A stretch of DNA of 64,000 nt, from the NCBI RefSeq assembly GCF_020509005.1, contig NC_063018.1, forward strand, positions 682,001 to 746,000. The letters run 5' to 3'. The notes below the pieces were generated by a model that was not told the DNA's origin, did no database searches, and worked only from the letters and a program-made list of their open reading frames with translations. Each line of letters opens with the position of its first letter. Within the stretch, counting starts at the first letter, position 1. This DNA is from Fulvia fulva. Its lineage: Eukaryota; Ascomycota; Dothideomycetes; Mycosphaerellales; Mycosphaerellaceae. Positions 11,563 to 22,145 of the stretch are shown here, piece after piece. The position numbers were made by a program, and so were the translations under genes.

Positions 11563-14516
11563 CTACCACTTCGCCTGTACTGCTGCGTACCACTTTTGCT
11601 CATCCTCCTTGCTCATGTGCAAGAGCTGGCTGAGCACCGGTACGAGCTGGAGTTGATGTTTCTTCTCCTTCTGCTCCATGAATTGGAGCAGCACACTCTT
11701 GAGGTATACCGAGTCGACGGCCTGTGACTGTGCGCTTGATGTGCTCGGTCGTGGTGCAGGCGATGTGACTCTCGAGGAGTCGTTGGATGTGCGTGATGGT
11801 GTTGCACTTCCGCCGACAGTCTTCTTTGGATGATACAGCTTGCAGTTTTTCATGTCCTCGGCCATACCGCGGCATGCTTCCCGCAGCTTTTCGAATTTGA
11901 CCTCCTGTTCCTGAAGGCTCTTTCGTAGTTCGGCTTTCTCTTTCTCCAGTAAGCCCAGTTGGTGCTCGGTGGCGTCAAGTGTCTTGCGCATTTGACCCAT
12001 GGCAGTGCGAATCTCCTCGACCTCCTCCCTAGCTTGGGATGCCTGCTTTTCGAGATCGGCTCGTCGATCCTGGTAATCGGAGAGTTTACGCTCGGCATCC
12101 TCTTTGGCGTCTGAAGCTCGGCTGGTCTGTCGCTCGGCATCGCGTAGCTTGTTCTTCAGCTCTTCGATTTCCCTCGCCTTGCGTCTGCCAATAGCGCTGG
12201 CTTCGTCTTCAGCACGATCCCGCTCTTCGGTGGCGAGATCCATCTGCTGTCGCATCTCCTTGACTCGGCTGTCCGCTCGAGTCTCCACATCGGCAAGCAG
12301 TCTGCGCATTGTCTCGCCCTCTCGGCTGCGCTCAGATAGAAGGCGGTGCGCATCGGCAAGCTCTTCTTCAAGGGATTCCGCTCTGTCCTCTCTCTCCTTG
12401 ATCTGCATTCCGAGCTCATGTGTCTGATCACGGAGATCTTGGAAGCGCTTCATGTCTGCCTGCAGCGCGTCGCGTGCCGCGGTCGCTTCAGCGCAGGTCT
12501 CGGAGATCTTAGCTCGCGCGCTCTCACTGGTGGCGAGGTCTTTGCAGGTGCGTTCGTATGCCTCTTGTAGCACGACGCGCTCGCTCTCAAGCTTCTCGAC
12601 GGCCTTTTGATGCGCGACGCGCTCGCTCTCCAGATTCGCGTGTGCTTGCTGTTGCACGACGCGGTCCTTCTCGAGCTTCTCGTATGCTTGTTGTTGCTCA
12701 GCGCGTTCCTTCTCCAGCTTTGCGTATGCTTCTTCTTGCACAACGCGCTCGCTCTCCAGTTTTTCGAGGCGTTCTGTGCTCTCTTTAAGCGCATGCTTCG
12801 CATCAGCGGCTGCACCGCCATGGTCGAGGATATCCTGTTTCAGCTCTTCGCACTCCTCTTTCAGCTCAGAGATTTGGTCCCGGAGTGCCGCCTCGCCAGT
12901 GACTCTCTCCTGCAACACGACTATCTCTGCCTTCAATTGTGCAATCTGATCGTCTCTATCGCGCAGAATGACATAATTGTCCATCATCTGTTGCTGGAGC
13001 TCCTCGATTTTGCTCTCCAAGTGCAGCTGTCGCTCATCGTATTCGTCGCTTTCGCCTTCGCTTCGTTGCTTCATCTGCCCAACGATGCTGGAGAACAGTG
13101 GTAGAATAGGGTTGTCACCAAACTTGGCCTTGAGCATAACAACGGACGCAAGTTCGGGGTTGCGCATCATGTCTTCGAGTGTCACATTCATCTTGGGTGT
13201 CTCGGGCGATGTGGGCGATGTGCTGGTGTCTGTTGGTGTCTTCTTCTTCTTAGACTTCGACTTCTTCTTCTTCTTCTTCTTCTTGGCATCACCGGGCTGA
13301 GCAAGCTCGCTGGCGCCGTCAACGGACGGGACTGCCGACGTTGCAGGTGTGCTGACCTCTGTGGGCTGTGTGCTGGCTTCTGTGGCATCGGAGTTGTGTC
13401 TCGATCTGGCTCCGGGAGTGCTAATGCTCTTCTCGCTGGGTGTGGCAGCTTGCTCTTCGGCCTTCGTGGGAATGGCGCATTTGCCGCAGTCAATGATGGC
13501 CTGGTAAGCGGTGTCACGATCCTTTTCAGCCCTTTTGAGCTGGCTTCTCAAGCTGGCCACAGCGGACTCGTGTCCCTTTTTCGACTGAGCGATGCGCTGT
13601 GCGTCGTCGCGCTCTGTCTCTGCTGTTGAAAGCTTCCTCTGGAGGTCATTTGTGGAAGCCTCGTACTGACGAAGCTGAGCGATGATTTGTGCAGACAATG
13701 TGGCCTCGCCTTCGAGACGGCTGATCTCGAAGCGTAGGTCGGTCTGTTCGCCGGTGACTCTCTTAAGTTCATCCTTTATCTATGACCGCGAGTTAGCTTA
13801 GTGTCTCAGCATGTGTGTCAAATGTGGAGATCGCGCAACGCGTGTTTCCAGTGTTCCATTGCAGTCTGAGTAAGGGCGGTACGTACCATTTCACTCTGTC
13901 TGTTTTGTTGATTGAGGTATTCGACCAGGGCGGCAGAATCGAGAGAGGTGAGTGGCGTGTGCTCGCGAAGCGTTGCCTCGAAAGGCTCGATGGCGGCGAC
14001 ATGAGCGTGAGCGGTGCGATAGTTGCGCAAGAGATCTTGATAGCGTGAGGTGAGCTGCTCCAGCTTAAGGAGCTTTTCCTGGACCTCTTGTGGTAGCTGG
14101 ATCTCTGTTGGTGGTAGTGTTGGTTCGGCGTCGGTCGCTCTTTCCTTGCCCTTTGCGCCCGGTACCAAGGTGGTGGTGGTTGAAACAGTTTCGGCGTCCT
14201 GTTTCGGGGCTGGGTTGGTAGGCTCGATGACAATCCCATTAAGGCTGACATGCTTGTAGCCGGCAGAAGGTGTGGCTGCTCTGCTGATGTCCGATGCATC
14301 GTCGCCGATGACGAAGCTGTCAGGATCTGGTCCCTTAGAGACAGGATCCTTCGCTGCGCGACCTGGTTGAGCGTCTTGAGTGTTTGGGCGGGCGCGTTGT
14401 GATGGGCGCTTGCCAGGCAGCGGTTGCTGCTGCTGTTTCTTCTGTTTCTCCTGCTCCTCGGCGATCTTGTTGTCGAGGAAGTCGAGGGTGAAGTTCTTGC
14501 GGATGCCTTGAAACAT
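11563..14516 (-). CDS. GRIP-domain golgin (Imh1-like coiled-coil protein)
   Basis: Two exons, 13887-14516 and 11563-13779, with a 107-nt intron (GTACGT donor, TAG acceptor); 948 residues. The start at 14516 gives MFQGIRKNF...IAEEQEKQ, which matches the usual N-terminus of fungal GRIP golgins. The frame stays open upstream to a TAG at 14601-14603 but contains no ATG there. Residues 45-200 are low-complexity. Most of residues 200-880 is predicted coiled coil, with a poly-Lys tract (13261-13284). The last 50 residues (896-945) form a GRIP domain: a VYLKSVLLQF helix, then LVPVLSQLLHMS. The tyrosine that binds Arl1-GTP is present (VYLK). Golgins of this type tether endosome-derived vesicles at the trans-Golgi. 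Confidence 0.9.
12553..12762 (-). repeat. Five tandem 42-bp units encoding two-heptad coiled-coil repeats
   Basis: Within the golgin gene, five consecutive 42-nt units (12721-12762, 12679-12720, 12637-12678, 12595-12636, 12553-12594) each encode 14 residues of the form K-L-E-S/K-E/D-R-V-V-x-Q-x-A-Y/H-x. The period equals exactly two heptads, so unit gain or loss would lengthen the rod without breaking the coiled-coil register. Confidence 0.85.
13261..13284. repeat. CTT trinucleotide run (poly-Lys in the golgin)
   Basis: Run of CTT triplets on the plus strand, read as AAG (Lys) codons in the minus-strand golgin gene. It lies in a lysine-rich linker before the long coiled coil and may vary in length. 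Confidence 0.75.
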
Positions 14517-15353
14517 CTTGTCCGCCTCAGAGGTCAATGCCTCGAGTTCGTGAGCTGTCTGGAGCTCAGGGTGCACATGCCGGCTGCTGCTGAGACTGTG
14601 CTAGAGTCTCAGAGGGGCGGTGCTGAGGGTCGAAAACATCGTTGCGGAAGGTGCGATCGATGTGTGGGTTGTTTGAATGTAAAAGGCAAGTGCTTCTGTG
14701 AAAAAGGCAAGTGCTTCTGAGTGGTGCTGCTGCAAAAAGTGTTCAAATTGGAAACCGTGATGTTGGTGTAGGAAGGGAGGAAGACCTCGAGACGGGGAGA
14801 AAGAAGAGGGCGAGCGATGCTCGAGGCGGGGCATCTCAGTGCCTGAGGCAGTAGTTACGTCACTCCCAAAGTGCAGCCTCGCACCTGCCAGGTCGACGCG
14901 TTGCGACGCGTTAGTGCACGTGACGGGCTTCACACAGCATCGCTTCATGCATTGGTTGGTTGCTCTCTACGCCACAAGCAAATGTCACGCTGCTGATTTG
15001 TGTTTCCATCCAATATGTTTAGTCTTCCAGTTTGGATGGTGCCCCTTCCATTTCACGAACGATAGCATGGCGGCGGTGGAATTTCTCATCAGCCTTCGTT
15101 ACGTGGAACGTCCAGCAATTTAAGAGGGGAGCCTTAACAGCGTCGCCGGCTCGACAAGTCGCAGCGAAGACCACGATCTCAATGTCTTGAGGGCGAAGTG
15201 AAGTTGAATCTCGAAGTCGCGCCTCGCGGGCAAGACCCCTGCCCGCTGTTCCACAATGTCAACCTGCGGGATGTGAACTACGCACTTGACGCAACCTCGC
15301 CAAAAAATATATGCAACAACTCGTGGCGCCTACAACAACATCCCACATCCAAC
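14517..15353. other. Divergent promoter region between golgin and HGH1
   Basis: Contains the 5' flank of both genes. On the minus side an open frame in the same register as the golgin gene runs from 14948 to a TAG at 14601-14603, followed by about 84 nt without ATG before the chosen golgin start. It is probably 5' UTR. An 18-bp direct repeat lies at 14681-14719. Confidence 0.5.
14681..14719. repeat. 18-bp direct tandem repeat
   Basis: The 18-mer AAAAGGCAAGTGCTTCTG occurs at 14681-14698 and again at 14702-14719 (period 21), in the presumed golgin 5' UTR. The period keeps any reading frame. Confidence 0.85.
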
Positions 15354-16516
15354 ATGCCGACCGAATTAGAAGAGCTCGTCGAGTTCTTGCATCATGGCAA
15401 TACTCAGATCCGACAGATCGCTGCAGAGAACCTTGTCGGCTACTCAACAGCACAACCGGCACTCTTCAAACGCAACCAACTCGAACCAGTAAAAGACTTG
15501 AAGCTTCTGCTCAAAGACTATGGACCGATCGCCACAAATGCACTCACAATGTTGGTCAACATTTCCGAGGACGCAGAAGTGCTCAAATCTTTGTCCGAAG
15601 ACGACGCTTTCCTCGAATCATTATTACGGAGGGTGACAGTATGTCAGTGAATCTACATCGATAAATGACCAACGGGACAACCTGACTAGATGACTAGGAT
15701 GCCAAAGAACCAAACGCAAACCTCATGTGCATGCTTCTCGCCAACCTCGCCAAGTCCGACAACGTCAAGAAGTTATTGACTTTGAAGCGAGACGTGCCGA
15801 AACCACTCTCGACATCGCCAATCGCCATCGATCAATTGCTCGACTGCTTCGTCAAAGGTGCCGGAGGCTCCTACAACAAGGACGCCGACTACGACTACCT
15901 ATGCTACCTCTTTGCAGATCTGGCGAAGCACGAGGAAGGATGGAACCACTTCCTGACCGCTCGAGCTGAAGGTGAAGACGAAGTCGTGGAGAAGGTCATC
16001 CCACTGACGAAGCTCGTTGTGTTCACCGAGCACAGCTCAGCGATTCGACGGCGAGGTGTGGCGAGCACGATCAAGAATGTCTGTTTCGACATACCGGCAC
16101 ATGAAACGCTTCTTGAAGAAGCCGGCGTGAACTTACTCCCGTACATTCTCCTTCCACTAATGGGCAACGAAGAGTACGCTGATGAGGATACTGATGGCAT
16201 GCTGGACGAATGCCAGCTCTTGCCACCGGACAAGGAACGCGAGAAGCAGAACGATATCATCCTAATCCATCTCGAGACGTTACTGCTTCTGACAACAACG
16301 CCGGAAGGCAGGAAGAAGTTACGAGACGTCAAGGTCTATCCAATCGTGCGAGAGCTGCATCTCCACGCGGAAGATCAGGATGTTCGGGATGGGGTCGATC
16401 GATTAGTGCAAGTCTTGCAAAGAGGCGAGGAAGGAGACGTGCCGCACGATGCAGACGTCCCGAAAGTGCAGGAGCTCGAGGACGATGAAGACGAGCAAAT
16501 TGTGGACGTGCTATGA
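15354..16516 (+). CDS. HGH1: HGH1, eEF2 folding co-chaperone
   Basis: Two exons, 15354-15638 and 15698-16516, with a 59-nt intron (GTATGT donor, ACTAG acceptor); 367 residues. The start at 15354 (MPTELEELVEFL) begins the conserved helical repeat; a frame extending upstream to 15198 lacks family resemblance. The protein is an all-helical armadillo-like repeat chain, with motifs such as LCMLLANLAKSDN-type (here LMCMLLANLAKS) and the conserved DYLCYLFADLAK and RRRGVASTIKNVCFD segments. The tail is acidic and ends DVL. HGH1 works with TRiC/CCT and Hsp90 to fold translation elongation factor 2. The gene is convergent with the acyl-CoA synthetase gene; the two stop codons are 41 bp apart, so the 3' UTRs must overlap. 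Confidence 0.93.
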
Positions 16517-16557
16517 GCCAGCAGGTAGGTATTCATGACATTGATGGGCAAAATAGT

Positions 16558-18387
16558 CTACAGTCTAGCGCGCTCGAAGTTCTTTGACAGATCTGCAGAG
16601 TCCTTCTTCGCCCACTCTCTCATTATCTTGCGCTGGATCTTGCCACTTGCGAGTTTAGGCTACTTCAGGTTAGTAAAGAGACCACTTCGGCGTCAGGAGG
16701 GGACTCACAATCTCATCGACGAACTTCACTCCTCCCACCAGCGCCTTGTGCTTCGCTACTAGAGGCCTGAAAGCATCCTGTATCTGGTTGGGTGTAACAT
16801 TGGCCTTCTTCGCCTTCTCGCTCAGCACAACGTATGCTCGTGGCCATTCTTCGCTATTGATGGTGACACCGACGGCAGCGGCATCTGCTACGCTGTCCAG
16901 TGTCAGGAGCTTCGCTTCGAGCTCTGCCGGCGCGACTTGTAATGCGTTGACTTTGATGAGCTGGGAAGTGTTAGCTGATCCTCCACCAACGAAAGCAATA
17001 ACTAGACATACCTCCTTCTTTCGATCCACAATCCAAATGAAACCCTCCTTGTTGATCACGGCAACATCTCCAGTCTTCAACCACATATCCTGCGTCAACG
17101 CCTCCTTGGTAGCCTGTTCATTCCTCCAGTACCCAAGCATGACATTCGGTGCCTTGATCCACATCTCACCTGGCGTATCCGTACCGACATCCTTGCCATC
17201 ATCATCCACCAGCCTCAGCTGGTTGTTCGGGATGAGCCTTCCCACGGTGCCGTCGTCTCTGGCCTCCACCTGCAGAATCGAGCCACAAGTGACCTCTGTC
17301 ATGCCCCATCCCTGCTTCACATCACAGTTGAACTTCTTTGCGATCTCGTTCGCCAGGTCCTTCCCCAGCGGTGCACCACCAGAAATGATACTCCGTATAC
17401 AGCTGAGGTCGTACTTTTGCGTTTCGGGTCTCTTCGCCATCATGATTAGAATCGGTGGCGCGACTTGAAGGTCCGTGACCTGCGCTCTCTCGATGCAGCG
17501 AATGTAATCTTCGTAGACGAATTGCCGCATGATGTAGATCGGCACCTGGAACTTCACAGCCATCAGGTTTGCATACATCTGTCCGTAGGCGTGGTATAGC
17601 GGCAGGAATCCGATCCATCGTTCATCCGTGACTCTGTCTCCCTTCGAGAAGTCTTTCTCTGGCCATCGAATCTTGGCTGTTTGTTCGACGTTTGCGATCA
17701 AGGCGTGGTGGCTGATCATGACGCCTTTGGGCATGCCAGTCGTGCCTGAAGAGAAGTTGATCGTCGCAACTGTGGTTTCTGATTCTCTTGGGCTGAGCGA
17801 TTTCCATCTGAAGGATTCCGCCTCTTGTTCGCTCCCGAGCATGTGCCGCCAATCTTTCACTCCCAGCTTTTCCTTGCATGGCTTCGCGTCGTCTGTGAAT
17901 TGGAAGATTCGGTCGGGCGTGATTGTGCCTGCTTTCTTCGCTGCCTCGAGATCTCGCTCGACTAGGTCTGGGTGGACAAGCAGACATTTGGCATTCGTGA
18001 GGGTCATCTGGTGGACGATTTCGTCGACGGTGTAGATTGGGTTGATCGCGGAGAAGCATCGTGAACCGCCAACGATGCCGAGATATGCTGCTGGGAAGAG
18101 GACATGGTTTGGGGTATGTACGAGGCAGACGTCTCCCTTCTGCAGTCCTAGCTTGTCCAAGCCTATGATCACTCTCTTGATCCACTGTAGCATCTGCTTG
18201 GGGGAGACGTGGTTGTTGAAGTCGCTGGAGTCGATCCAAACGGGCTGTTCGTTGGCTGTAACATCTTTAGGGAACAGGTAGTCTAGGATGTTTTCCTTGG
18301 TGATGTCAATGAATTGCTCTCGTCGATGTGTGACTTCAGACTTACCTTAGGAATGTCAATATCCGGTAATGGCGAAGTGTAGACCAT
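16558..18387 (-). CDS. Acyl-CoA synthetase / 4-coumarate-CoA ligase-like, likely peroxisomal
   Basis: Four exons: 18346-18387, 17012-18295, 16709-16960 and 16558-16659, giving 559 residues. The introns are 50, 51 and 49 nt, and each splice restores a conserved motif. The ANL-superfamily motifs are clear: P-loop SSGTTGMPKGV, GWGMTE, GEMWIKAPNVMLGYW, KTGDVA and the hinge DRKKE-LIKVN formed across the second-to-third exon junction; the C-terminal catalytic lysine sits in SGKIQRK in the last exon. The enzyme would activate a carboxylate (aromatic or fatty acid) as an AMP ester and then a CoA thioester. The protein ends in Ala-Arg-Leu, which fits the PTS1 consensus, so peroxisomal location is likely. 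The substrate cannot be read from sequence. Confidence 0.92.
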
Positions 18388-18939
18388 GTTGAATTGTGCT
18401 GCTGCTTCCTACTATTGTTCTGCGACTACACTGATGATGAAGAGATCCTTCTATACCTACCAGATTCAATGCTCGCAAGCACAATGCATGTCTACGCTCG
18501 CATGGCTCTACGGCCGATTGCCTCGGGCACAGCTCAAGCACGGCTAGTCTGCTGGTCAAGAGGATCGTCCCAGAGCGTGCCGCCGTGCTCGAAGTGGTGT
18601 GTTTGGTCAAGAACAGCAGCATGGTGACGGCAGATGCGGCAAAGCCTTCTCCTCACCCCAGCTTCCTTCCCAAAATGACATGCGGCAGGCATCGGGTAAA
18701 CATACACGAGTCGGGCACGCCAACTCATACTAACTTCAGCTCCTGGGAATGCGAGGCTGCTGCTGGATCTCTTTATCCTGCCCTCAAAGTTAACTTCGGC
18801 CTGGTGTTATAAGCAGCATCAAGCGGCCGCGTCTGGGATCGTAGCTTTCACAAGGGCACAGATTGCAGGCCATAGGTTCATTAATCGTGTTCAGCCCACT
18901 CAAGAATAGTACCGGGATCGGGAACAGATAAGTGCCACT
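18388..18939. other. Divergent promoter between acyl-CoA synthetase and SDR genes
   Basis: Both flanking genes start into this 552-bp gap, so it is likely a shared regulatory region. Near the SDR side there is a TTATAAG element at about 18809, some 130 bp before the start codon. No other site is assigned. Confidence 0.45.
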
Positions 18940-19859
18940 ATGTCGGATATCAATATCGATGGCTTCTTCTCACTAGACGGCAAGGTCGCTCTGATCACGG
19001 GTGGTTAGTCTTGCGAGCGGATGTCTGGGACAGTGGCATGATCACGACGACAAGAGTGCTGACGTGAGCAGGATCTAGAGGACTTGGTCTTCACTCGGCA
19101 ACAGCATTGCTCTTGGCCGGTGCCAAAACGCTCTTCATCTCTGCCAGGAAAGCCGGTGGCGAAGAGGGCATCGATCAAGCCGTGAAGCGACTCAACGATC
19201 TTGCAGCGAAGAAGAACCTCAAAGGTCGGGCGATCGGCATCCCAGCAAATGTTGCCCAAGAAGACGACATCAAGAGACTGGTCGCAGAAGTAAAGAAGCA
19301 CGAGTCACGGCTTGACATCCTGATCGCAAATGCTGGTGCCACATGGGGTGGTCCTTTTGAGCCAACGCCCGATTGGAGCTCGCAAAAGATTCTTGACTTG
19401 AATGTCAGAGGCGTGTTTAATCTGGCTCGACTGTTTTCCCCGATGCTTGAAGCATCCGGCAAACCCGACGACCCATCGAGGATCGTTATAGTGTCTTCCG
19501 TCGCAGGAACCAATGTATCCCACGTCGGAGACAATGGCACGATCATGTACAGTGCCTCGAAAGCGGCAGCACATCACTTGGGCCGCAACATGGCTGTCGA
19601 ACTGGGCCCTCGAAACATCACAGTCAATACTGTAGCTCCCGGCTTCTTCCCGTCAAAGTTGGCCAGCGGCTTGATCGAGATCTTGGGAGGTGAAGAAGAG
19701 CTATCGCGTGCGAACCCAAGGCAACGACTTGGGGAGCCCAATGATATTGCTGGGGTGATGATCTACCTTTGCTCGAGAGCGAGCAGCTATGTGAATGGCG
19801 AGTACATATCTGTTGATGGCGGAGCCAGATTAGGTGCTGGACGATTGACGAAAATGTGA
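18940..19859 (+). CDS. Short-chain dehydrogenase/reductase
   Basis: Two exons, 18940-19003 and 19072-19859, with a 68-nt intron (GTTAGT donor) that interrupts the glycine-rich loop; 283 residues. After splicing, the NAD(P) motif TGGSRGLG appears at residues 20-27. The NAG(A) motif follows (IANAGATWGG), then the catalytic Ser (VSSVAG), and Tyr/Lys in YSASKAA. The C-terminal part, with a VNGEYISVDGG ending, is typical of classical SDRs related to 3-oxoacyl-ACP reductases and gluconate or sorbose dehydrogenases. An Arg after the glycine loop (SARK) suggests NADPH preference. The gene converges on the PRISE-type gene with only 17 bp between the stop codons. Confidence 0.92.
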
Positions 19860-19876
19860 GGGCTGAATGAAGCGCT

Positions 19877-21184
19877 TCATGCTCGAGGAATCAGCTTCGC
19901 TTCTCTCATGCGATCGAATGCTCCATGCCATGCCTCCGACGTGCTGCGCTCTTCTGTAAAAGGCTTGTCCGGCGGTGTGCTGTACATTTTGGTCATGTCG
20001 TACTGTCGGTCAAAGTCGAACTGATACAAGAGGAAGTATTCAAAGCCTGGGAACGTGAGATCCGAGTTGGCCATCCCTGGCTTCAGCCCATGCTTCAACT
20101 CGAGCTCCTTCCAGATCTGCAGCTTGTCGCAGATGTACTGACGTACTTCCAGAGCATCAACAGTATCATGTTGCGGCGCAACTCCTTTGAGGCCAAAGTA
20201 GCTGGCAATGACAGGCCACTTCTGTCTCCATGTCGACCAAGGCTTCGAATCGGCTACATTGAAAGCTTCTCCTTTTTGGCTGCTTGGCATATAGAGAGAC
20301 AGATGTATGGTCTGTCTTGCTATTATGTCAGCGGAGCTGTCGTTCGATTTGGCCTCCCAGGATTTCATGGTGCCCGGGAAAGAGACTTCTGCGCCCTTTC
20401 CGTGAACAGCGGCATAAATCGAGAGGAAGACCGCAAGCGATCGGGCCAATGAGTAAGCATTCTGATTCGGTACGAAGCCTATATTCATGGGCCATATCAG
20501 CCAACGCACCACTCCTTCGTTAGTCATTGCAGTGTCCATACCAATGATGATATCCGGCCGAGTCTCACACCAACTCCAGGACTTGTCTTTCGCATACTCG
20601 CCTAGCCAGTCCAGCTGTGAATGGTAGAACAGCATATCGTGGTACGGCTGCTTCAATCTTGGTTGATCCTCGGAGAGGGGGACATGAATGTAAGTCGTTG
20701 GGTGGTCTTTCAAGATGTGGCATCCGTACATTTTCGCGCCTGTTTGAAGGACAACAAATTCCAGGACGGAGCTCAGTCGATCGATTGCGGTGATTGCATG
20801 CTCGAGCATAGCAATGGCATCCTGCAGTTTCTGTACAATGTCCGTGGATGCTTTGTATGCTGCCAGGGTTCAGTATCACTGATCAGCTGTCATACTGCTG
20901 TACGACTGACCTAGGTAGTAGACATGTGTGATCTTGTCAATGTCATCCACCTTGTTCCGTAGTACATACTCAACCTCCGGCTGACTATCTAGCAAGTTGA
21001 TGCCAGAGACGATCTGCAGGCGACTATCCTCCGGCCAAAGGGAGTCTTCGTGGCGTAGAGGCATGTTCGTCAAGGCTACAACACCATCCCAGGCTCCTTG
21101 CTTGGGATAGTCATGCAAGAGCTCGTTGACGAATGACCAGCCGGTCACGCCGCTCGCTCCAAAGACCAAGGCTCGCTTGCCCAT
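19877..21184 (-). CDS. PRISE/iridoid-synthase-like NAD(P)-dependent reductase
   Basis: Two exons, 20911-21184 and 19877-20859, with a 51-nt intron (GTCAGT donor); 418 residues. The N-terminus has the Rossmann motif GASGVTGW right after the first strand. The middle has KMYGCHILKD and the motif FYHSQLDWL, which matches the NFYYxxED-type active-site motif of progesterone-5-beta-reductase/iridoid-synthase (VEP1) relatives, whose tyrosine acts on enone substrates. Members in fungi act in NADPH-dependent enone reduction, often beside secondary-metabolism genes. There is no signal peptide or membrane segment, so it is probably cytosolic. The substrate is unknown. Confidence 0.85.
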
Positions 21185-21574
21185 ATTATTCAGAAGTTAT
21201 GAGTGCAGTATGTTGACCCCGAGTTGTGTCAAAGCCAAAGTTCAGCATGTGTTGTACTGGAAGGAATGCTTGTGGAGAGGCCCATAGTCCAAACCCTCTG
21301 ATAGACACAACGAGCACACTCCCATCGGTGATATCTGCAAGTTTCCGCATACAAATAGATAGAAGATCGCTTACGCAATGAGTATAGGCCTGCAGACTTT
21401 GTGGAGCATCGGCGTGGGTCCTCAATAAGGACACCATGTCATTGCTGCAGTCCGAAGAGCTTCTGCACCGTTCATTCCCTCCCAGAACGTCTCCGTTCCG
21501 AGGAGGCAACTGCATCGCCCTAGGGTGCAGATCTCGCTATAATTCGACCACGAGCAGGCGGGCATTGTAGGTCT
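21185..21574. other. Upstream region of the PRISE-type gene
   Basis: No coding signal that I trust; it contains the 5' flank of the PRISE-type gene and the 3' flank of the weak candidate that ends at 21575. Confidence 0.35.
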
Positions 21575-21936
21575 TTAGGAGTCTGTAGTGGTGCTGATGA
21601 CAGCCTCTGCCTCCACTGTTGCCCAGCAATCTTTGAGCTTCATGATATGCGGTTGGGGAGGCCCACGGGCGGCCGATACATTGGAATAGACCTCGAAGTT
21701 GCTAGACGTCCAAAGTTGCAGCGACTTGAAGATATCATGGGGATGAGGGAAAGTACGAGTCTTGTGGTCGAAGAAAATGTGGCCGTGCTCGATCTGACTC
21801 AGCGCAGCACGGGCTACACGGCCTAAACTACCTCACCTTCCGTCTTCTTCTTTCCTCCGTCAACATCCATCTCGAGATATGGCCCATCGTGTCTTCCAGG
21901 AGGCTCGGAAACATTCATGGATATGTTCGTCAGCAT
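21575..21936 (-). CDS. Possible small or partial gene, unclassified
   Basis: A 73-codon open segment (21575-21793) on the minus strand has codon use and composition like a real C-terminal exon (IEHGHIFFDHKT, FEVYSNVSAA). It is preceded by a TCAG acceptor. A possible upstream exon (21832-21936, starting MLTNISMNVSEPP) would join through a very short 38-nt intron, giving 107 residues; hydrophobic codons continue upstream of that ATG, so the true start may lie further up or the gene may be a remnant. I do not recognise a family. It could be noise. Confidence 0.28.
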
Positions 21937-22145
21937 GATACACGCAAGCTCGCCTGCGATGAGGAGAAGATATGCACTCCACCTGGAGCTCCTTCTCCGT
22001 CTCCACCATCAATGCAGACGCGAGGTAGGACAATTGAGGAGCAGCCAAGTACTCAGCTTCGGGATCATTCTATGCTTGCGAGTGCGCCAGTCTTGATGGC
22101 GAACGAACTTCGTAACTAGATTCATCAAGGTAGTGTATTGTCAAC

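Noticed and set aside
13261..13284. CTT run considered as a polypyrimidine intron tract
   Set aside because: It lies in an open reading frame as poly-Lys within the golgin linker, so no intron is needed.
16746..17468. 240-codon plus-strand frame opposite the acyl-CoA synthetase
   Set aside because: Shadow of the minus-strand gene; the Ser/Thr-rich sequence is the reverse complement of conserved adenylation motifs.
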